NCBI GenBank assembly: GCA_900618795.1
Contig: UYJD01000018.1
Coordinates: 414,931 to 441,252, forward strand
DNA length: 26,322 nucleotides
Direction: 5' to 3'
From: Cyanodermella asteris
Taxonomy: Eukaryota; Ascomycota; Lecanoromycetes; Ostropales; Stictidaceae
Part shown: positions 19,567 to 26,322 of the stretch, piece by piece
Layout: every line of letters starts with the position of its first letter
Numbering within the stretch: position 1 is the stretch's first letter
Position numbers and translations under genes: made by a program
Notes under the pieces: generated by a model
Databases searched by the model: none
The model's input: the letters and a program-made list of their open reading frames with translations, nothing else
What the model was told of the DNA's origin: nothing

Positions 19567-20279
19567 CATTCACCAGTCAACAAGCTTGTCACGTGTAGAG
19601 CATCAAATCTTCAGTGATAAGAATGACAAGCAGCCTTTGACTAACGCATCGCGATCACTGATGGACTGCATATCAGTGCAGTCTCGCATCAGGGTTCGGG
19701 AGCCATGAAGCCTCACGCGATCTCGGACCCTGCACTGACCTTGTAACAAAGTGTCCTACGTTACCATGTCTCTGCTCGCGCCCAAAACTATATAATTGTG
19801 CGAACATAATACTGCGGGACAATGCCGTGTGACATGACCAATTTACGTCGTGATAAAAACCGAAACCCGTGCGGGACACGGCATGCCGAGGAGACCCTTC
19901 ATCGCCGCCAGCCCTCAATGGCAAGTGAAGGTTGAGCTTGCAGTCTATGCGCTACAGATCGGCCATGTTGCCTTGATTGAAGATATATCTAAGTATCGAA
20001 AAAGACGCATACAGATTGATTCGGTGATGCTTGCTCACCGCCATCATTTTCCGGCCCATCTTCGACAGTCGCATTGGGTTTGGTGGGCGTGGGGTAATCC
20101 CCGTAAGTGGCTCACCTCACCAGTGAGACGTCGACGATCCAAAGCCAACATTTTAGGTAGTTACCAAAAGCAGAAGCGAACCCGAGGTTTACGAACTAAC
20201 CACGAACTCAACATTCCACTACATTCCATCGCCCCCAAAAGATTGATCAGGCCCCCGCTCCTAGCACAGGCTCAAGACC

Positions 20280-20286
20280 TATAAAA
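20280..20286 (+). promoter_or_regulatory. TATA box for the GH105 gene
   Basis: TATAAAA lies 115 bases before the GH105 start codon, a normal distance for an inducible fungal gene. Confidence 0.45.
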
Positions 20287-20400
20287 TCCCATATTTGAAA
20301 AATGAGATGGCAGCTTCCATCGCCTTGATGGCTTGCGAACTCTGCGTTGTCGAAGTTTCCTAGCCGTTGAAGCACTTACAAACGGTCGAAGTCTGCCAGT

Positions 20401-21543
20401 ATGAAGACAGGGACGTGGTTTTGCTTCTTACACGCCACTTTTATAGCTGCGCAAGGCTGCCCGGCCGTGAATGCAGGATACAATGTCAACAAGGTTCTGA
20501 GCTGGGCGACGGCATTATCATCTCACAGCTGGGAATACGGTACTGCGGCCGAGGCTCTCCTCGAATTGAATGATCCGCAGTATTCGGTGTTCAGCTCTTC
20601 AGCGTTCCCGAACGGTCGAGTTCCAAAGCCTTCACAGTCGATCTCTTCCCTCAGCTATGCGAAGCCGCAAATCAGGACCAACAACGACACTCTCATTGAC
20701 GGTGATGGCGCGTCTGGTGACCCGGCAGCTCTGGGCGTTTCTGCCATCTTGATAGGCCAGACAGACGGAAGTTACATCAGCGCTGCGCAGCGCCAATACT
20801 CGCATCTCGTCAATAGCGTCCCGAGATTTGCGGATGGAGCCATATCGCAGCGAGACGCGAACCTCGAGGCGTGGGCAGACTTTGTCTACATGGCCCCGCC
20901 CTTCCTCGCATATTGGGCGGTGCAAAGCAACAACGCGTCTCTCCTCGACGAGACTGTCAGGCAATGTGGACTGTATAGAGACATTCTCAAGAATAGTAAT
21001 CCGGGGTATTGGCGTCACATCGAGAGAGGGCAGAGCACTGGAAACAAGGACCCGAACATCTGGAGTACCGGTAATGGATGGGCTGCAGCAGGCATGACTC
21101 GAGTTTTGGCGACACTTGTCAACTGGCCGACCACGGCGGGGCATACGGCGCAGAAGAACAATCTGGTCAACTGGATCAAAGAGATCGTTGATGGTGCTCG
21201 AAGTGTGCAGCGCGAGTCAGGAAGCAACCTTTTGAGGAACTACCTGCCTGACTCAAGCTGGTTTGGCGAGACGAGTGGAACGGCCTTGCTTGCCAGTGTC
21301 GTGTATCGCATGGCTGTACTTGCTCCTGGCACATTCGGAAGTGACTACATCGCCTGGGCTGATGACAGCCGCAGGGCTGTTGCTGCACATGTTGGTAGCG
21401 ACGGTACGATGAGTCCAGCAGTCAACCCCTTGGGATGGACGGACAGAACTCCATATACGAGTGGATCTCCAGAAGGACAAAGCTTTGGAGTTTTGCTCTA
21501 CGCGGCGTACAGGGACTGCAAATGTGCTGGAAAATGCCAATAG
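20401..21543 (+). CDS. Secreted GH105 family unsaturated glycuronyl hydrolase (YteR-like)
   Basis: Single exon of 380 residues starting with a likely signal peptide (MKTGTWFCFLHATFIAAQG, cleavage near 19). The rest is one (alpha/alpha)6-barrel of the Glyco_hydro_88/GH105 family. Family enzymes remove unsaturated uronic acid from the ends of oligosaccharides made by pectin/rhamnogalacturonan lyases by hydrating the double bond. Visible motifs are GDGASGDPAALGVSAI (101-116), EAWADFVYMAPPFLAYWA (156-173, with Asp160 at the catalytic position of YteR), DPNIWSTGNGWAAAGM (217-232), GETSGTALLA (289-298) and SPEGQSFGVLLYAAY (356-370). Length is normal for the family. Three Cys cluster at the C-terminus (CKCAGKC). 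The protein most likely works outside the cell on plant pectin fragments. The divergent dicarboxylate transporter and CreA-type sites between them fit carbon-source control, which is inference. Confidence 0.9.
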   Translation: MKTGTWFCFLHATFIAAQGCPAVNAGYNVNKVLSWATALSSHSWEYGTAAEALLELNDPQYSVFSSSAFPNGRVPKPSQSISSLSYAKPQIRTNNDTLIDGDGASGDPAALGVSAILIGQTDGSYISAAQRQYSHLVNSVPRFADGAISQRDANLEAWADFVYMAPPFLAYWAVQSNNASLLDETVRQCGLYRDILKNSNPGYWRHIERGQSTGNKDPNIWSTGNGWAAAGMTRVLATLVNWPTTAGHTAQKNNLVNWIKEIVDGARSVQRESGSNLLRNYLPDSSWFGETSGTALLASVVYRMAVLAPGTFGSDYIAWADDSRRAVAAHVGSDGTMSPAVNPLGWTDRTPYTSGSPEGQSFGVLLYAAYRDCKCAGKCQ

Positions 21544-23991
21544 TCAGTCGCCCGCTTCTGTGCAAGTGTCCCGGCTCAATGCCTTGGTAGACTCGAGATG
21601 GTGGAGATTCTGGTGCTTGCCTGGCTGGGTCATGGTGGTGCGTCGTGTTCAGGGGCACTCCAAAGCTTCAGGCAGTGCAAAGACTAAGTTGACGGCCTGG
21701 TCCCTCGTCGGCCATCCGATAACTACCTTAGGTTAGTTAGTGTGCTGGGCTATGTGCTTCGTTTCAATTCATGCATCGAGGAATATACAGACATGCTGCA
21801 GACTCAGATCAGATGTTGGCCAAAGCTACAATAAGCAAAAACGTGGGAAGCAATCTTGTGAACCGGGTACCAATGATATTCTCGCGATCGTCTCGCGATC
21901 GGCGTCGTAGAGAACTCAGCGTAGCACGTACGTGCACCGAACTTACACCGAAGCTGCCAAAAAGTGGAGCAAAGGTCGCAATACCTTTCAGCCTCGTTCA
22001 TGCACTTGGATGAAAGCAGACAAGACAAGCTCGCGGAAGATGGAGCTGATGGCTACCGCACCCAAAGCAAGGCGTGTTCGCAGGATCGACGCCTGGTGGA
22101 AGCCGTTTCTGATGGCGTAGCCAACGGACAAATTTTAGTGTGCCGATAGTGCCATGTGGCCCCCATTAGCCTGTGGAGGGCCGAAAAACGAGCGTGTCAT
22201 TTTCCATGTACGACACCATCGCCAGGAATACGCGGCCCGCCCATGGAGTCGAGGCAGGTCTGCTTTTCAAGATCGCCTCCTTCTGGATGTAGGCTTACTG
22301 GAAGCCGAAGCTGCCAGGGCATAATACATGGGGTTAGGTCCACCGGTAGCAGAAACGTCCTGACCTCGAACTGCTCGTCGCTGTTCATTGTTGGGTGCAT
22401 CGAATGTGAGACGCCGACCGCTGTAGACTGCCATGGTCGTGATTTCCGGGACAACAGACAGGAGACATCTCAGGCTGTCAGCCGAGGACGAGAAAGCGAC
22501 AGAGACGTGAGGGTATCAGGCTGAAGTGACAGGTGGGCGCAGCAAGTCTCAGGGATGCTGGCTGATGCGTCGCGCTGAGCCTGTTCCTGTCGGCGTCGCA
22601 GCCTGGGGTTGCCTCACACATTTCCAGCCTCCATAACAAGACCTCTCTCTCGCACCCAGCCAGCCAGCCAACAGGAGCTGCGCTGATTATTCTGCCCTCC
22701 GAGGCCGATTACACCTCGTGACTTCTGAAGCCTTAAGCGGCTTTGCCAAGCACCTGCGTGAAATTCCAGCTTCTCGACCTCTCGTGAGTGCTGCGTTGCG
22801 CTGACCTTGATCGCTGAATCTCAAAGACGCTCCGAACCTTGGCCCGACTGTCATCAGCGCAGACTCAGGCCTGTCCAGATCTTGGATGAGAGCTCTTTGA
22901 CGAGCTTACGGTATATAGTGTGTGCCTGAGCAAATTACATGCATGAGCGAAGATACCGACTAGGCAAGAGATGGAAGGCGACAGCCTAAATGTGCTGGTA
23001 CGAGAGGCTTGTGCACGACGGCAAGCGAACGTGATATACCTCTGACCTGCTTCCAAGACAGGACTGTGGACTGCGGTTGTCGAGTTGCGAATACGAATGG
23101 CCTGATGTCGGGCAGTCCTGGAGTCAGCCACACCTGACGCAATCAGGTCGTCGAGAACGACGTCTGACAATCTAAATCTAACCGGCTTGGTCATCTGTCG
23201 TCCATGTGTGGTCCCGTTTGCTAATTAGGCGGAAGGGGTGTTCATCTCGTGCTCGAAGCCATCAGAACGTCGCGCTGTTCGATGACCAGCATTTGGTCTG
23301 CTGCTGGTTGGATGATGACACTCCAGGGTGTGGTCAGGTTTCGGTGTGCAGTCTTTCTGCATCTGGTTAGGGGATCTAGGCGCCGGAGAGCTTCTCGGAT
23401 GGTCTGCTAGGATTGGCTGACAGCGGCGGATGAAACAGCAGTACCAACGCTGGCGCCGCCGCAGGCCTAAAGGGGAATAACCGGTCGCAGCACGATGAAA
23501 CGCGACGGCGATGACACCCCGCGTGCTGTGCGCTGACAACCTTTTCTTCGCTCTCGACTACAGCCCCAAAATAGGCCGTCAGAGCGCCTCTGGGCCAGTC
23601 GCAACGTCGCTACCGCTCCCATGTGGCGCTCTCTGATGAAACGCCCCCCGTCGTTGCGCGTGTGCGAAGCTTCGCTCTATTTGTCGACTCTCTCCTTTGA
23701 CCACCGACAAAGCGCTGCCACCGTGCGGAGGCTTGGTCCCATTGTCTCGTATACATACAGCACTGTAGTGCCCATTTCTCTTGTGTCTCTCTTTCTCTTC
23801 AGGTCGAGTCTTTGTATTTCTTGCACTGGTATCGTGAGAATCGTTGTTTGATACACGAGTCTGTTAATTTCATTCACTCTTTACCCACCCGAGGTCTACT
23901 CCTCAAACTACCGCTCCAGCTCTTCTGGCCTTCAATCTCTACGTACAATATTTGACTACGATCTTTACATAATCTACTTACCACAAACATC
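21544..23991. other. Longest gene-free stretch, between GH105 and the peroxidase gene
   Basis: About 2.45 kb without a supported gene. Open frames of 60-122 codons occur on both strands (22156-22524 plus, 22865-23194 minus, 23225-23539 minus), but none resembles a known family and they overlap one another. Local structure includes an 11-base tandem repeat at 21880-21901, a perfect 12-base palindrome at 21924-21935 and (CCAG)3 at 22656-22670 within a pyrimidine-rich segment. The last ~250 bases are C/T-rich and should be the peroxidase promoter and leader. A spliced small gene or a noncoding RNA cannot be excluded. Confidence 0.45.
21880..21901. repeat. Tandem 11-mer, two copies
   Basis: TCTCGCGATCG occurs twice in direct tandem with no mismatch, each copy containing the palindrome CGATCG. 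It is followed 22 bases later by the 12-base palindrome GCACGTACGTGC (21924-21935). The pairing suggests a protein-binding site, but nothing in the window identifies the binder. Confidence 0.6.
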
Positions 23992-25952
23992 ATGAAGTAC
24001 TCCGCCGTCCTCCTCGCTGCCGGCGCTGGCGTCGTGTCAGCTTTTCCCAACAACCTTCCCCGTGGCGAGCCGGCTTCCAACCCATGGCAAGCTCCCAAAC
24101 CTACTGACCAGCGTGGTCCTTGCCCTGGTCTCAACACCCTCGCCAACCACGGCTACATCAACCGCAATGGTCAGGGAATTTCCGTCGACATGACTGTCAA
24201 GGGTAAGCATATCGGACGAATTGATTTGTATCAGGCTGACAAATCTCAGGTTTCAAGGGCGCCTTCAACATGGGCAGTGACATTGTCTCTTCTGCTGCTG
24301 GCTCTGCTTTGTCTGTTTGCGAGCAGGTCACGAACAAGCAGTGCGCCGCTTTCGATCTTCACCACCTCAACACTCCTCACACTTTCGAGCACGACGGTTC
24401 TTTCTCTCGTGAGGACTACAACTTCGGTCTTGGCAACAACCACGACTTTAGCCAAGCTACCTTCAACACTGTTCTGGATGTGTGGAAAGACACCAACATC
24501 ATCAGCTACAGCTATGCCAACGCTGCCCGTTTGATGCGTATCAATGACTGCAAGAAGGCCGACAAGGCCGGCTGGTTCACAGAGTCTGACGGAACCGCTT
24601 TGACTGAGATTTCCTTCTTCATGGGCACCATGGGTACTCCTCAGGATGGAAACGCCCGCAAGGACTGGATCACTTACTGGTGGACTCACGAGCGTCTTCC
24701 TTTCGAGCTCGGCTGGGCTCCTGACCAGCGCTCCGAGCACAACCAGTCGACCATCAACACCATGATTCAGAACATTATCAACGCCCCTGCTCCTCCTGCG
24801 CCCAAGGTCAGCACCTCGTCGGCACCCAGCTCTACATCCGCTGCTCCCAACAAGGCCACCACCGAGGCTGCGAAGTCCACCACCAGCGCCGCTGCTCAGA
24901 TCACTAGCAAGGCCCCTGCTGTCACTCTTCCTCTCGGCTACGGTGTGCTCTCCACTAGCTCTACCATCAAGATCGTCAAGGTTTCCACCTCGACCCCTTG
25001 CACTCTGCCCGAGGGATTCACCTACAGCACCGCCAACCCGACTTCGTTCGTTCCGATTGCCACCTCCACCGCGGCACCATCGATCAGCAGCAAGGCCAGC
25101 GGCAGCTTGGTCAACACTTTCAGCTCTTTTACCAACTCCAGCAGCAGCGCCGGTCCGGTGGTGTCTTCGACTCTCCCTGGCACCGCTGTTGCCCCAACGA
25201 CTTCTGCTGCCCCCGTTACCACGACTTTCATGACCACCAGCACTGTCTTTGCCACGACCGAGATCACCATCACCAGCTGCGCACCGACCGTCACAAACTG
25301 CCCTGCCGAGTCCCGCACTCCTATGGTTGTCACCTCGACTATCAGCCAGTTTACCACCGTCTGCCCGGTCACTGCCACTCTGGTCTCGTCAGCTGGCAGC
25401 CTTGTGCCGATTGTGTCCACGACCGCTGCTCCTTCCAGCACGCCTTTCAGCGCACCTCCTCAGACTGTTGTCTTCACCGTCTCTGCTGGCAACCCGATCC
25501 CCGCCTCGTCAGTTGCTTCTTCTGCACCTGGCAGCGCTCCGGCCGCCGTCACCAGCGCCGCTCCGACCATCAACATTCCCAACCCTTACTTCACCTCCGT
25601 CCCGGCTCAGGTTTTCCCTAGCGTCCCAGCTCAAGTTATTTCTGAGTTCAGCGCCAGCACTGGTGCCTTTGCCGCTCCCAGCTACATTCCCGAGTACACC
25701 CTGTCTGGTAGCCAGGCCATTGCTTGCGCTACTGCTGGTAATGTCGCCACTGCTCCCCAGGCTACCACCGCTCCAGCGACTACCGCTGCTGCTGGCTATG
25801 GTGCTCCCGCCGCTAGCAAGGTCACTGGAGCTGCCAGCGGAACTGGTGTTGTGGTCAAGCCTACCGGTCCACCTATCGCGACCGGTGCTGCTTCCGTCAA
25901 GAGTGTCAGCGGTGCTGTTGCCGCTGCTGCTTTCCTGGCTCTACTCATCTAG
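23992..25952 (+). CDS. Secreted, probably GPI-anchored heme-thiolate peroxidase (chloroperoxidase/peroxygenase family)
   Basis: Exons 23992-24202 and 24250-25952 (47-nt intron GTAAGC...CAG) give 637 residues. A signal peptide (residues 1-17) is followed by the Peroxidase_2 domain to about 255. It shows [15 protein letters not shown] with Cys44 as heme ligand, [11 protein letters not shown] with Glu117-His118-Asp119 matching the metal-site Glu and the His/Asp pair of Caldariomyces chloroperoxidase, and [11 protein letters not shown] with Glu190 at the likely acid-base position. Such enzymes use H2O2 to halogenate or oxygenate organic substrates. Residues ~256-615 form a Ser/Thr/Ala/Pro-rich stalk. 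It contains two small Cys-bearing modules; one ([15 protein letters not shown]... FTTVCPVTA) recalls repeats in yeast wall adhesins. The end [13 protein letters not shown] after small residues is a typical GPI-attachment signal, so the enzyme is probably held at the membrane or wall. Most family members end soon after the catalytic domain; here the tail exceeds it in length. Expected to be heavily O-glycosylated. Confidence 0.92.
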
Positions 25953-26322
25953 AGAAGGGTTGGAGAGGAGTACGAGAGGGAAGATAGATAATGCAAGAGA
26001 CGGTTTCTTCACACGTACATTTTCATGATAGCATGGCGCCTGGATTTGGTGTGTTTGTGTGCTATGCAGCGCGTTCGTCCGTTGACTGTCAATATCCGGA
26101 TTACTCGTATAGAGATTCACATAATATCAATTGGTTCACAGCAATTTTGATCCTATCTTTCGAGTATGTTGTGAACGCAGTTGTAATGTATTACAAGATT
26201 GCAATTATTCGAGACGGCTAGGTCAGCCTTATTAAGCCTTAGTTAAGTCAGTTTATATGCATTAACCTTATTCTATACTGGCCGTTGGAATCTAGGGTTA
26301 GGGCGAAAAGGACGGAGTGAAT
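25953..26322. other. Downstream flank, AT-rich right edge
   Basis: The first ~150 bases are the likely 3' UTR of the peroxidase gene. From about 26170 the sequence becomes clearly AT-richer, with repeated TTAAG/CCTTA motifs (26227-26270), unlike the rest of the window. It may be the edge of a degraded or RIP-mutated repeat that continues outside. A short TAGGGTTAGGG lies at 26293-26303. No gene is visible. Confidence 0.4.

Larger units (their letters stand above)
19300..20400. other. Divergent promoter region, TDT transporter / GH105
   Basis: This 1.1-kb stretch has no convincing gene; a 144-codon plus-strand frame at 19850-20284 is Arg/His-rich and unlike any family I know. It holds two back-to-back CreA-type cores at 19555-19566, another at 20089-20094, a CACGTG at 19590-19595 and a TATA box at 20280-20286. 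Confidence 0.5.

Noticed and set aside
22156-22524. 122-codon plus-strand ORF, Cys-containing, in the 21.5-24.0 kb gap
   Set aside because: Considered as a small secreted protein, but it lacks a hydrophobic signal sequence and any family resemblance.
22865-23194. 109-codon minus-strand ORF
   Set aside because: The first 40 residues look somewhat protein-like, but there is no domain match, and no convincing promoter or splice pattern supports it.
25249-26028. 259-codon plus-strand ORF rich in Pro, Leu and Ser
   Set aside because: Out-of-frame reading of the Ser/Thr/Ala-rich peroxidase stalk; repetitive codons keep several frames open.
26293-26303. Telomere-like TAGGGTTAGGG
   Set aside because: Fewer than two full units; insufficient to call a telomere or an interstitial telomeric array.
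1-26322. tRNA, rRNA, CRISPR array, intact transposon or viral element
   Set aside because: Reading for tRNA B-box-like sequence, regular spaced repeats, transposase or polymerase motifs and terminal repeats gave nothing convincing; GGTTCGAATT near 9274 lies inside the pseudokinase gene and has no tRNA fold around it.

Overview
The window looks like about 26 kb of nuclear DNA from a filamentous ascomycete (Pezizomycotina, probably a dothideomycete). The signs are compact protein-coding genes on both strands, short GT-AG introns of 46-183 nt, pyrimidine-rich leaders, a bZIP gene split by an intron inside its basic region, and typical fungal families (PHS phosphate transporter, TDT/Mae1 transporter, GH105, heme-thiolate peroxidase). 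The class-level placement is inference only. I found no rRNA, tRNA, CRISPR array or intact mobile element.

Layout, left to right. (1) 484-2458 (+): a thioredoxin-fold SH3BGR-like protein with a long acidic tail and a Cys-Cys/poly-Lys C-terminus. (2) 3263-5383 (-): a 706-residue fungal protein of unknown function with an N-terminal helical domain and a C-terminal PH-like region; a second reading frame overlaps its 3' end. (3) 6547-8580 (+): a PHO84-like phosphate:H+ symporter (PHS family) with an uncertain first exon and CACGTG boxes far upstream. (4) 8693-9733 (-): a kinase-fold protein whose catalytic-loop and DFG positions are degenerate, probably a pseudokinase. (5) 10507-11633 (+): ATP-dependent NAD(P)H-hydrate dehydratase, a metabolite-repair enzyme. 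(6) 13431-14466 (+): a KapC-like bZIP transcription factor behind a long gene-free stretch that holds a short uORF. (7) 14991-16952 (-): one ORF joining a Cys2-His2 (WRKY-GCM1/FAR1-like) region to a complete riboflavin-pathway reductase (RIB7). (8) 17614-19299 (-): a C4-dicarboxylate/malate (TDT) transporter. (9) 20401-21543 (+): a secreted GH105 unsaturated glycuronyl hydrolase, divergent from gene 8. (10) 23992-25952 (+): a secreted heme-thiolate peroxidase carrying a long Ser/Thr/Ala stalk and a C-terminal GPI-type signal.

The genes do not form an obvious pathway cluster; it is an ordinary mixed housekeeping/accessory stretch. The most unusual items are the zinc-finger-like/RIB7 fusion ORF, the cell-surface-tethered peroxidase and the degenerate kinase. 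Gene 8 and gene 9 share a 1.1-kb divergent promoter with CreA-type sites, which would fit joint carbon control. Gene-free stretches at 11.6-13.4 kb and 21.5-24.0 kb hold nothing I can name. The last ~150 bases turn AT-rich.
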